This document shows positions 1 to 5,751 of a stretch of 7,667 nucleotides of DNA, piece by piece. Position 1 is the first letter of the stretch; every line of letters starts with the position of its first letter. This stretch comes from DAOUFU01 sp034429275 (GTDB lineage Bacteria > Chloroflexota > Anaerolineae > Aggregatilineales > Aggregatilineaceae). The notes beneath the pieces are model-generated. The model did no database searches and was not told the DNA's origin. It saw only the letters and a list, made by a program, of their open reading frames with translations. Both the position numbers and the translations under genes were made by a program. The DNA lies in assembly GCA_034429275.1 (NCBI GenBank), contig DAOUFU010000080.1:1-7667 (forward strand). The letters are read 5' to 3'.

Positions 1-850
1 CCTTCTCTTTCGCCATTTCCAGCGCACAGACGGCGGCCCCATGCCGCACAAACGCCACATCCAGGTCATCGTGTGGAGCATCGGCCTCGAAGATCACCGA
101 AAGAAAGCCGCGTCCCATCTTGCCCGCCACAATCGGCGCGACCAGCCGCTTCAGCCGGAGTTCGGGCATGTCGATCAGCGCCGGGTCTGGGCTGACCTGC
201 GCCACTTCCAGCCGGTCACGAAACAGGGCAGGTAGCGGGTTGGTATCGTACAGCGCATCTTCGACGGCGGGCCAGGTGGGTTGGCGGGTAAGCTGCCCCG
301 CCACTGCGAGCGGGCGCAGCCGCTTGTCTTGAATGACCACGCTCTTCCCGGTCAGGGTGGCGAGCGTGCCCGCCAGCGCCTGCAGGCCCTTGTTTTCGGT
401 CGAAAGCTGGAGCAACTGCTCGCGGACTTCCAGCCCGCGCCGGTCGATGGAGGGCGCATTGCCCATCAACAACTGCGCAATATGACTCTCGATCTCGCGC
501 AAGGTGCTGGTTTCGGGCAGTTGGAGCAGCGGGATATGCAGGTCATCGGCGGTGGCCTGCGCCGGCTGGCCGATCTCGCCCAAAACGCCAATCGCGGCCA
601 CGTCCATCTCGGCCAGGTCGCGTATCAGCGCGACCAGCGTCAGTTTGTCGCTCAGCAGGCGCAGCGCATCGAGCGACAGCAGCGCCATCTCGCCGCCGCG
701 CAGATCGGGGAAGGCGGGCGGGCGGGTGTTCAGCACATGCACCCAGGTCACCCGCCGGTTCATACCGGAATGACCGGCGACCACGGTCGTGCCCACCGGC
801 AGCGCCAACCGCATCAGCTCATTGACGGAGTATTCGGCTTGTCCTGTCAC
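1..850 (-). CDS. PucR-family transcriptional regulator (3' end beyond window)
   Basis: The reverse strand is open from a GTG at 850 to the left edge, giving 283 codons with no stop. The start is supported by the Shine-Dalgarno GAGGGG five bases upstream. Residues 8-125 match the PucR N-terminal domain (purine catabolism regulator-like): an opening helix with NELMRLALPVGTTVVAG, then GMNRRVTWVHVLNT, then DLRGGEMALLSLDAL, and later VAAIGVLGE. From about 140 a GAF-like middle region begins (LAGTLATLTGKSVVIQD) and runs to AAVCALEMAKEK at the edge. In this family the region is followed by a CdaR GGDEF-like segment and a C-terminal helix-turn-helix; both would lie outside the window, so DNA binding is inferred from the family. 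It follows the glutamine synthetase gene on the same strand after 79 bp with no clear terminator, so co-transcription is likely. The family regulates purine, amino-acid and other nitrogen-compound catabolism; the actual ligand is unknown. Confidence 0.86.
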   Translation of the reverse strand, partial: MTGQAEYSVNELMRLALPVGTTVVAGHSGMNRRVTWVHVLNTRPPAFPDLRGGEMALLSLDALRLLSDKLTLVALIRDLAEMDVAAIGVLGEIGQPAQATADDLHIPLLQLPETSTLREIESHIAQLLMGNAPSIDRRGLEVREQLLQLSTENKGLQALAGTLATLTGKSVVIQDKRLRPLAVAGQLTRQPTWPAVEDALYDTNPLPALFRDRLEVAQVSPDPALIDMPELRLKRLVAPIVAGKMGRGFLSVIFEADAPHDDLDVAFVRHGAAVCALEMAKEK

Positions 851-855
851 GTAAT

Positions 856-861
856 CCCCTC
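856..861 (-). promoter_or_regulatory. Ribosome binding site of the PucR-family gene
   Basis: Reading the minus strand, GAGGGG is followed by ATTAC and then GTG. It is the only good Shine-Dalgarno sequence near the N-terminus. It fixes the GTG at 850 as the start rather than the in-frame ATG twelve codons later, which would cut into the conserved first helix of the PucR domain. Confidence 0.7.
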
Positions 862-929
862 GAAAGCCTTCGGTACCTTCGCCGGATCACTACTCGCCGG
901 AACTCACAACCCCCACTCGATACACCACC

Positions 930-2288
930 CTAATATAGCCGGACGTACCGATCCAGTTCCCAGGGGCTGACCACCGGCAGGTAATCGGCCCATTCCAGCC
1001 GCTTGGCTTCCAGGAAGCGCTCGAACAGGTGCAGCCCCAATGCCTCGCGGACCAGTTCGCTGTCCTCGAATTCGTCCAGGGCCTCGTGCAGCGAGGTCGG
1101 CAAGGTTTTGAGATGGCGGCGGCGGTGCGAGACGGCGTACAGTTCTTCTTCGGTGGCAGGCGGCAGCGGCAGATTTTCCTGAATGCCGCGCAGCCCGGCG
1201 TGCAGCAGGACGGCAAACGCCAGGTAGGGGTTGCAACTGGGGGCCGGGCAGCGCATCTCGATCTGGCCGCCTGCCTGGGATGGGTTGGTGGTGCTCAGGA
1301 TGCGCGGCACGCGGATCAGCGCGCCCCGGTTGAGCTGGGCCCAGCTAACATAAATGGGCGCTTCTAACCCGGCCATCAGCCGCTTGTAGCTGTTGACCAG
1401 CGGGGCCAGCATCGCGCAGATCGCCCGTGCGTGGGCCAACTGCCCGGCCAGGAAGGACTGCCCCACACTGGAGAGTCCATAGCTGTTCTGCGGATCGGCG
1501 AACCGGTTCGCGCCGGTGACCGGGTCGTAGCCCCACTGGTGAACGTGCATCCCGTTGCCGGGCATATTGGCAAACGGCTTGGGCATGAACGTTGCGAAGC
1601 GATTTTCCTGGCGGGCGATGGCCCGCACGGCCATACGCGCCGTCACCACCGCGTCGGCCATGCTCAGCGCGTCGCGCGGCTGCAAATCCAGTTCATGCTG
1701 GCCCGCGCCCACCTCGTGATGGCTGGAATCGACCACAATCCCCATCGCGCGCAGGGAATCGCTCACCCGCTTGCGGATCACGCGGGCCGCCCCATCGGAA
1801 GCATCGAAATAGCCGGACTGATCGTCCGCCAACAGATCATGCGCCTTGGGCTGTTTGCGCAGCAGGTAATATTCAAGCTCCGGCGAGACGACGTAATGAA
1901 GCCCCTGTTCTTCGGCCAGCTCCATCGCCCGCCGCAGCGCCCCGCGCGGATCGCCGGCAAAGGGCTGACCGTTGGGGGTGTACACATCGCAGATGATGCG
2001 CGCCGTGCGCCCGATCGCCTCGTGCTGGGTTTCCCAGGGCACCGGGGCATAAGTGCTGGCATCGGGCATCAGGTACATATCTGACTCGGCGATGCGAGCA
2101 AAACCTTCGACTGCCGAACCATCGAACCAGACACCTTCGGCAAACGCTTTGGGCAGGTGCTCCGCGTCGATTGTCACCGTTTTGATCATGCCCACGACAT
2201 CGGTGAACTGGAGATCGATCGAGCGGATGTCCTGCTCGCGGATTTGGTGGAGTACATCTTCGGGTCGGAGATGAACGGTTTCGGGCAT
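930..2288 (-). CDS. glnA: Type I glutamine synthetase family protein (GSI-alpha-like)
   Basis: This 452-residue protein is full length for type I glutamine synthetase, the cytosolic dodecamer that makes glutamine from glutamate, ammonia and ATP. The beta-grasp domain (about 15-105) contains FTDVVGMIKTV and WFDGSAVEGF with the ammonium-site Asp56. The catalytic domain holds the metal and substrate residues: E137/E139 in SPELEY, E192 and E199 in HHEVGAGQHEL, H248 in GNGMHVH, R303 and E309 in NSYKRLMAGLEAP, R321 and R326 in LNRGALIR, E344 and R346 in QIEMR. R65 (FARIAESDMYL) matches the feedback-inhibition Arg of the GSI-alpha group. No adenylylation Tyr motif (NLYDLP) is present, so GlnE-type control is unlikely. 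Odd points are Trp252 where the ATP signature normally ends in Ser, and CPAPSCNPY where the family has PDPS. A gamma-glutamyl-amine ligase is therefore a less likely alternative. The ATG at 2288 matches the family N-terminus but has only a weak Shine-Dalgarno sequence. Confidence 0.9.
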   Translation of the reverse strand: MPETVHLRPEDVLHQIREQDIRSIDLQFTDVVGMIKTVTIDAEHLPKAFAEGVWFDGSAVEGFARIAESDMYLMPDASTYAPVPWETQHEAIGRTARIICDVYTPNGQPFAGDPRGALRRAMELAEEQGLHYVVSPELEYYLLRKQPKAHDLLADDQSGYFDASDGAARVIRKRVSDSLRAMGIVVDSSHHEVGAGQHELDLQPRDALSMADAVVTARMAVRAIARQENRFATFMPKPFANMPGNGMHVHQWGYDPVTGANRFADPQNSYGLSSVGQSFLAGQLAHARAICAMLAPLVNSYKRLMAGLEAPIYVSWAQLNRGALIRVPRILSTTNPSQAGGQIEMRCPAPSCNPYLAFAVLLHAGLRGIQENLPLPPATEEELYAVSHRRRHLKTLPTSLHEALDEFEDSELVREALGLHLFERFLEAKRLEWADYLPVVSPWELDRYVRLY

Positions 2289-2316
2289 TTTGTCTACCAG
2301 GGACTGTTAGGTTTGA

Positions 2317-2334
2317 CGTGAAACGACTGTCACG
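2317..2334. promoter_or_regulatory. Inverted repeat CGTGA-N8-TCACG, possible operator
   Basis: A perfect 5-bp inverted repeat with an 8-bp spacer lies 29-46 bp upstream of the synthetase ATG. Its size and symmetry suit a dimeric helix-turn-helix regulator. On the minus strand it reads GTGAC-N6-TTCAC. The first half fits the GTnAC box of actinobacterial GlnR sites, but the second half does not fit well. The co-directional PucR-type protein is an obvious candidate binder, which is inference only. Confidence 0.35.
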
Positions 2335-2372
2335 CTATCAGTGTACTCGTTGTTTGCCTGGAGATTTAGTGC

Positions 2373-2380
2373 ATTTTATA
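2373..2380 (-). promoter_or_regulatory. AT-rich -10-like element facing the synthetase gene
   Basis: The minus strand reads TATAAAAT here, about 85 bp before the synthetase ATG. It contains TATAAA (2380 to 2375) and TAAAAT (2378 to 2373), each a 5/6 match to TATAAT. No acceptable -35 hexamer lies 16-18 bp upstream, where the sequence is GC-rich. It could be an activator-dependent promoter or chance. Confidence 0.22.
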
Positions 2381-2485
2381 CAAGACACAGCATTACGCCG
2401 GGGCAAAAAGTGGAAATGGAGCCTGATGAAAGCGATCCGGCCCTGATGACAGGTTGAGGAGTTTTTCTAGCGTATTTTCAACCCA

Positions 2486-2491
2486 ATTATA
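2486..2491 (-). promoter_or_regulatory. Perfect TATAAT hexamer facing the synthetase gene
   Basis: On the minus strand the hexamer is an exact -10 consensus, about 200 bp upstream of the synthetase ATG. The -35 position at 17-bp spacing is TTATCC, only a 3/6 match to TTGACA. If used, it would give a leader of roughly 190 nt. It partly overlaps the left arm of an inverted repeat (CAATTAT at 2484-2490, ATAATTG at 2511-2517), which could be an operator or a leader hairpin. Confidence 0.25.
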
Positions 2492-2661
2492 GCGTTTTCC
2501 TAACTCCGGGATAATTGAGGCAAGATTAACGCGCGGGCGAATGGAAACCATTAAGACAATGTTGGAATCCGGTTGTTGATACACGCCGAATAGGCATAAT
2601 TCAGCCCGCTTCTGCTGTATAGAAGACCTTGCTGCCCTGGGTCAGCAGGCGTGATTTTTAC

Positions 2662-2676
2662 TCAAGTTTAACTTGA
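2662..2676. promoter_or_regulatory. Perfect 15-bp palindrome overlapping the -35 box, likely operator
   Basis: The sequence TCAAGTTTAACTTGA is two exact 7-bp inverted arms around one central T. Its last four bases are the first four of the -35 hexamer TTGACT of the rightward promoter. A bound dimeric protein would cover the -35 box, which suggests repression of the receptor operon. The binding protein is not identifiable from the window. Confidence 0.5.
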
Positions 2677-2701
2677 CTTTATCTTTATGATGTGACATAG
2701 T
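2673..2701 (+). promoter_or_regulatory. Sigma70-like promoter for the receptor operon
   Basis: TTGACT (5/6 match to the -35 consensus) is separated by exactly 17 bp from CATAGT (4/6 match to the -10 consensus). Transcription would start near 2708, giving a leader of about 80 nt before the ATG at 2788. It is the best promoter match I found facing right in the intergenic region. Confidence 0.55.
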
Positions 2702-2746
2702 TGATGCGACTCAATCGACAAGGGTATCTCAATACTTGACGAGTCT

Positions 2747-2772
2747 ATAGGGGTTGGTTTCCCCGCCCCTGT
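2747..2772 (+). other. Leader stem-loop just upstream of the ribosome binding site
   Basis: ATAGGGG (2747-2753) can pair with CCCCTGT (2766-2772) as a 7-bp stem with one T-G wobble and a 12-nt loop. The GGGG can pair instead with CCCC at 2761-2764. The structure ends four bases before the Shine-Dalgarno GGAG (2777-2780), so it could modulate ribosome access. There is no following T-tract, so it is not a terminator. Confidence 0.3.
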
Positions 2773-2787
2773 TTATGGAGAACTCAT

Positions 2788-4566
2788 ATGCTCAGAAGTC
2801 TTCGGGCACGTCTAACCCTCGTCATGATCGTGCTGGTTCTGCTGCCGCTGGTCGGCGTCGGCGTGGTGCTGACCCAACTCGCGCAGGATGTCCAGCATAC
2901 TCAGGCGCGCGATATCGAGTCCGCTCACGCGGCTGCTGTTGCGGCAGATATTGAAGCACTGATGAATAACAATACCCAAGAGTTAATGATGCTGGCCCAG
3001 GTGTATCGGCTGGCGGCCCTTTCCCGCGAAGAGCAGCAGGCGGCCCTGGCCGAACTGATGGCCTACGACCCCAATCTTCACTCGCTCGCCCTCATCGATC
3101 ACTCCGGTCGCGAGACCATCCACATCACGCGCGAGGGAGTCGTCTCGTCCGATCAACTGATGAACCGGATGACCTCCAGCGAATACCTCGTGCCTGCGCG
3201 CACACGACTCATCTATTACGGCCCCGTCGACCTCAACACCCTGAGCGGCACTCCCCTGGTGACAATTGCGGTTCCTGCCTACAGGCCCGGTTCCACATCG
3301 GTAGATGCGATCGTGACGGGCATCTTCCGCCTGGACCCGCTGTGGGAAGCGGTATCCACCGAGGAACACGGGTCGAGTCACCAGATTTTCGTGGTCGATG
3401 GCGCGGGGCGCGTGATCGCCCACCAGGACCCCCAGGTCGTCCTCAACGGCACGCGTTTCACCCTGGCCGGCGCGGTTGGCACGCCGTTTTTGGGTGAGAC
3501 GACCGGTCTTTCGGGCAAAAAAGTGATTATGGCGACTGTCCCCTTCAAGTTTGGGGACCAGGTGTTCACGGTAGTTACAGAACATGCGACGAGCGACGCG
3601 CTGCGCCCGGCCTATCAAACGCGCAATATCGTGACCAGTGCAACGCTGCTCGCAGGCACCCTCACCGCCCTGCTGGCGATCTATCTGCTCACCCGCCTGA
3701 CACGTCCACTTGCGGCGCTGGCCACTGCGGCACGCCGGCTGGGTGCAGGCGATTTCACCGTCCGCGCGGAAGAAACCGGCGGCGCGGAACTCGCCGCGGT
3801 GGCTCATGCCTTCAACGAGATGGCCGGGCAGCTTGCCAGCATGGTCGAAACGCTCGAACAGCGCATCACTGCCCGTACGAGAGACTTGCAACTGGCCGCC
3901 CGGCTCTCCAACCAGATCGCGACCATCCTCGACCCGGATGAACTGCTGCCCCAGGTCGTTGAGCTGACCAAAGAAAACTTCAAGCTCTATCACGCTCACA
4001 TTTACCTGGTGGACGAGCGCACGCAGTCCCTGCGACTGACGGCAGGTGCGGGCGAAGCTGGCCGCGTAATGCGCGAGCGCGGGCACCGTATCCCGCTGCG
4101 CGCGAACAGCCTGGTGGCCCGCGCCGCCCGCGAGAACAGGCCGGTGGTGGTGCACGATGTCGCGCAGGACGCGAACTTCATGCCCAACCCGCTGCTGCCC
4201 GATACCCGCTCCGAAGCCGCCGTCCCGCTGGCAGTAGGTAACCGTGTGGTGGGGGTGCTCGATGTGCAGTCGGATCAGGTCGCCCGGTTTGACACCGATA
4301 TGCAAACCGTGCTCCAGACAATGGCCGGGCAGATCGCGGTGGCCATCACCAACGCGCAGATGTTCGCCGAGACCGAGCGCACCAGCCGCCGCGAGCATAC
4401 CCTCAGCGCAATCACCGATGCCATCCAGGCCGCGACCACCATCGACGATGTGCTGCAAATCACAGCGCGCGAACTGGGCAAAGCCCTCAAAGTATCGCGC
4501 ACGGCTGTTGAACTCAAGCTCCCGGCGGCACCCACCGCTGCCGAGACTCAGGCCGCTCAAGAATAA
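2788..4566 (+). CDS. Membrane receptor: dCache-HAMP-GAF, no output domain
   Basis: This 592-residue protein is a transmembrane sensor. TM1 spans about 9-30 after a basic N-terminus (MLRSLRARLT). Residues 38-275 form an extracytoplasmic double-Cache (dCache_1-like) domain; typical marks are GPVDLNTLSGTPLVTIAVPAY, the strand IVTGIFRLDPLW, and FVVDGAGRVIAHQDP. TM2 is 280-302, then HAMP 303-355 (RPLAALATAARRLGAGDF ... ELAAVAHAFNEMA). A coiled linker leads to a GAF domain at about 375-525 (LYHAHIYLVDE, SLVARAAREN, NPLLPDTRSE, VVGVLDVQS). The last 60 residues (ITDAIQAATTIDDVLQITARELGKALKVSRTAVEL) look like the opening helix and strand of another GAF, then a short Ala/Pro/Thr tail. No HisKA, HATPase, GGDEF, EAL or MCP signalling domain follows, so it must act through a partner. 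The start ATG has GGAG seven bases upstream. It is the first gene of a likely three-gene operon. Confidence 0.88.
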   Translation: MLRSLRARLTLVMIVLVLLPLVGVGVVLTQLAQDVQHTQARDIESAHAAAVAADIEALMNNNTQELMMLAQVYRLAALSREEQQAALAELMAYDPNLHSLALIDHSGRETIHITREGVVSSDQLMNRMTSSEYLVPARTRLIYYGPVDLNTLSGTPLVTIAVPAYRPGSTSVDAIVTGIFRLDPLWEAVSTEEHGSSHQIFVVDGAGRVIAHQDPQVVLNGTRFTLAGAVGTPFLGETTGLSGKKVIMATVPFKFGDQVFTVVTEHATSDALRPAYQTRNIVTSATLLAGTLTALLAIYLLTRLTRPLAALATAARRLGAGDFTVRAEETGGAELAAVAHAFNEMAGQLASMVETLEQRITARTRDLQLAARLSNQIATILDPDELLPQVVELTKENFKLYHAHIYLVDERTQSLRLTAGAGEAGRVMRERGHRIPLRANSLVARAARENRPVVVHDVAQDANFMPNPLLPDTRSEAAVPLAVGNRVVGVLDVQSDQVARFDTDMQTVLQTMAGQIAVAITNAQMFAETERTSRREHTLSAITDAIQAATTIDDVLQITARELGKALKVSRTAVELKLPAAPTAAETQAAQE

Positions 4567-4579
4567 CGACCGCACGCTA

Positions 4580-4610
4580 CCCGGTCCTCTACACTCGTAT
4601 CTGGTCCGGG
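4580..4610 (+). other. Intercistronic stem-loop before the lipoprotein gene
   Basis: CCCGGTCC (4580-4587) and GGTCCGGG (4603-4610) form an 8-position inverted repeat with a single T-T mismatch and a 15-nt loop. It sits in the 66-bp gap after the receptor gene and six bases before the AAAAGGAG ribosome binding site. No T-tract follows, so it is not a rho-independent terminator. It may affect message processing or stability, or translation of the lipoprotein. Confidence 0.35.
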
Positions 4611-4616
4611 CGGGTT

Positions 4617-4635
4617 AAAAGGAGAATATGACGTG
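4617..4635 (+). promoter_or_regulatory. Ribosome binding site and GTG start of the lipoprotein gene
   Basis: AAAAGGAG (4617-4624) stands eight bases before GTG at 4633. An ATG at 4628 lies closer to the Shine-Dalgarno sequence, but it opens only the two-codon frame ATG-ACG-TGA, whose end overlaps the GTG. The GTG is therefore the start: it gives a complete lipoprotein signal peptide (MKKVVYALLILTLVLAAC). Confidence 0.65.
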
Positions 4636-5670
4636 AAAAAGGTAGTGTATGCGCTGTTGATTTTGACCCTGGTACTGGCGGCCTGCGGCGGTGATGATTC
4701 GGAGCGAAAAGACCCTTCCCCTGGCCCCAGCAATGCGGCTCAGAACGACGCATCGACCTACGAAGGCAAGAAGATCGTCTGGCTGGATTCTTATCACGAA
4801 GGCTACGCCTGGTCCGATGGCATTCAGGCGGGCATTGAGAGCGTTCTGAAGAACACCGGGGTCGAGCTGCTGATCCTGCGCATGGATACCAAGCATGTGC
4901 TGGACGATGAAGGCCGCAAAGCCGCCGCCGACCGCGTGCGGGCGGAGATCGATGCTTTCAAGCCGGATGTGATTATCGCCACCGACGACGACGCGCAGAG
5001 ATACGTCATTGTTCCCTTTTACAAAGATACGGCGACGCCCGTTGTCTTCGCCGGGGTGAATAACGATGCCACCCCTTACGGTTACCCGGCCAGCAACGTT
5101 ACGGGCATGGTCGAGATCGATCTTGCCGAGCACGTGGTGGAGCAGATGCGCCCCTATATGAAGGGGCCACGCATCGCGCTGCTGAGTGATGACACCACAA
5201 CGTCATATCGCATGGGCGAAAGCTACGCCAAGCGCTTCCCCGATCTGACGGTCGTCAAGTACACCAATTCCTACGACGAGTTCAAGCAACTTTTCGTCGA
5301 GCTTCAGGACCAGGCTGACCTGCTGCTCGTCTACAATAATACAGCGATTACCGGCTGGGACGAGGCCGATATGCGCGCCTTTGTTCTAGAGAACACTCGC
5401 ATTCCAACAGCGGGTGTGCTCGAGTGGATGAGTCCCTACCTGGTGATGGTGATGGGACTGGTCGCCCAAGAGCAAGGCTCGTGGGCAGCCTCGACGGCGC
5501 TGAGTATCATCGATGGTACGCCGGTCTCCGACATCCCGGTGACGAAGAACAAAGAGGGCGTGGTTTATGTCAATCTGGACCTGGCCGCCAAACTGGACAT
5601 GGCCCTGCCACCCGTATTGCTGCGCAACGCCATCACCATCAGCGCCACGTCCCCCGGATCGGCTAACTGA
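4633..5670 (+). CDS. ABC_sub_bind-family periplasmic-binding lipoprotein
   Basis: This 345-residue protein has a lipoprotein signal peptide: two Lys, a hydrophobic core, and lipobox L15-A16-A17-C18 followed by Gly-Gly, so the mature protein should be lipid-anchored at Cys18. A flexible Ser/Pro/Asn/Asp-rich tether (20-42) precedes the binding domain, about 45-335. That domain has marks of the ABC_sub_bind (PF04392/COG2984) fold: KIVWLDSYHEGYAWSDGI (47-64), RMDTKHVLDDEGR (83-95), PDVIIATDDDA (111-121), PVVFAGVNND (136-145), SNVTGMVE (154-161) and IALLSDDTTTSY (181-192). From family knowledge, domains with the SYHxGYxWSD motif often occur as sensory inputs of histidine kinases as well as transporter components. 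No permease or ATPase gene is adjacent here; both neighbours are receptors. A ligand-presenting role is therefore inferred, ligand unknown. The gaps to its neighbours are 66 and 81 bp. Confidence 0.87.
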   Translation: MKKVVYALLILTLVLAACGGDDSERKDPSPGPSNAAQNDASTYEGKKIVWLDSYHEGYAWSDGIQAGIESVLKNTGVELLILRMDTKHVLDDEGRKAAADRVRAEIDAFKPDVIIATDDDAQRYVIVPFYKDTATPVVFAGVNNDATPYGYPASNVTGMVEIDLAEHVVEQMRPYMKGPRIALLSDDTTTSYRMGESYAKRFPDLTVVKYTNSYDEFKQLFVELQDQADLLLVYNNTAITGWDEADMRAFVLENTRIPTAGVLEWMSPYLVMVMGLVAQEQGSWAASTALSIIDGTPVSDIPVTKNKEGVVYVNLDLAAKLDMALPPVLLRNAITISATSPGSAN

Positions 5671-5735
5671 GACGCTGCGCACAGAGACGACGTATTCGAT
5701 GGGATTACCGGACGATCCTGAAAGCGAGGTCCTCT

Positions 5736-5742
5736 GGGGAGG
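5736..5742 (+). promoter_or_regulatory. Ribosome binding site of the second receptor gene
   Basis: GGGGAGG lies nine bases before the ATG at 5752. It decides that start over other frames in the 81-bp gap after the lipoprotein gene. I saw no separate promoter or terminator in that gap, consistent with one operon. Confidence 0.6.
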
Positions 5743-5751
5743 CAAATCAGG

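Larger units (their letters stand above)
2289..2787. other. Divergent intergenic control region
   Basis: This 499-bp stretch separates the leftward synthetase gene from the rightward receptor gene and is visibly richer in A and T than the flanking genes. It must carry promoters for both transcription units. It contains a good rightward promoter with a palindrome on its -35 box, an inverted repeat near the synthetase start, two -10-like elements facing left, and several short hairpins, listed separately. The only open frame of any length (63 codons, minus strand, 2393-2584) starts with GTG, lacks a ribosome binding site and resembles nothing I know. I do not call a gene here. Confidence 0.8.

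Noticed and set aside
851..929. Possible terminator between the synthetase and the PucR-family gene
   Set aside because: I found no stable stem followed by a T-tract on the minus strand, only a 4-bp CGAA/TTCG pairing and a short repeated CCGGCG.
281..970. 229-codon plus-strand open frame at the left end
   Set aside because: It is antisense to the PucR-family gene, whose minus-strand translation shows a conserved N-terminal domain. The plus-strand product is Gln/Arg/His-rich with no known motif.
1431..2084. 217-codon plus-strand open frame
   Set aside because: It is antisense to the middle of the glutamine synthetase gene and shows no domain features.
2393..2584. 63-codon minus-strand open frame in the intergenic region
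   Set aside because: It begins with GTG without a Shine-Dalgarno sequence, has no recognisable motif, and overlaps promoter-like and inverted-repeat sequences. It could only be revived by conservation or ribosome profiling.
2609..2625. CTTCT-N7-AGAAG short inverted repeat
   Set aside because: The arms are only 5 bp, with no promoter or start codon in a useful relation to it; it is likely chance.
2630..2660. TGCTG...CAGCA hairpin followed by a run of T (2655-2659), considered as a terminator
   Set aside because: The stem is only five secure base pairs, seven bases separate it from the T-run, and no plus-strand gene upstream needs terminating.
2983..4575. 530-codon open frame on the minus strand opposite the first receptor gene
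   Set aside because: The plus-strand frame has clear transmembrane, Cache, HAMP and GAF features. The antisense translation is rich in Arg, His and Gly with no recognisable domain, as expected from a GC-rich codon shadow.
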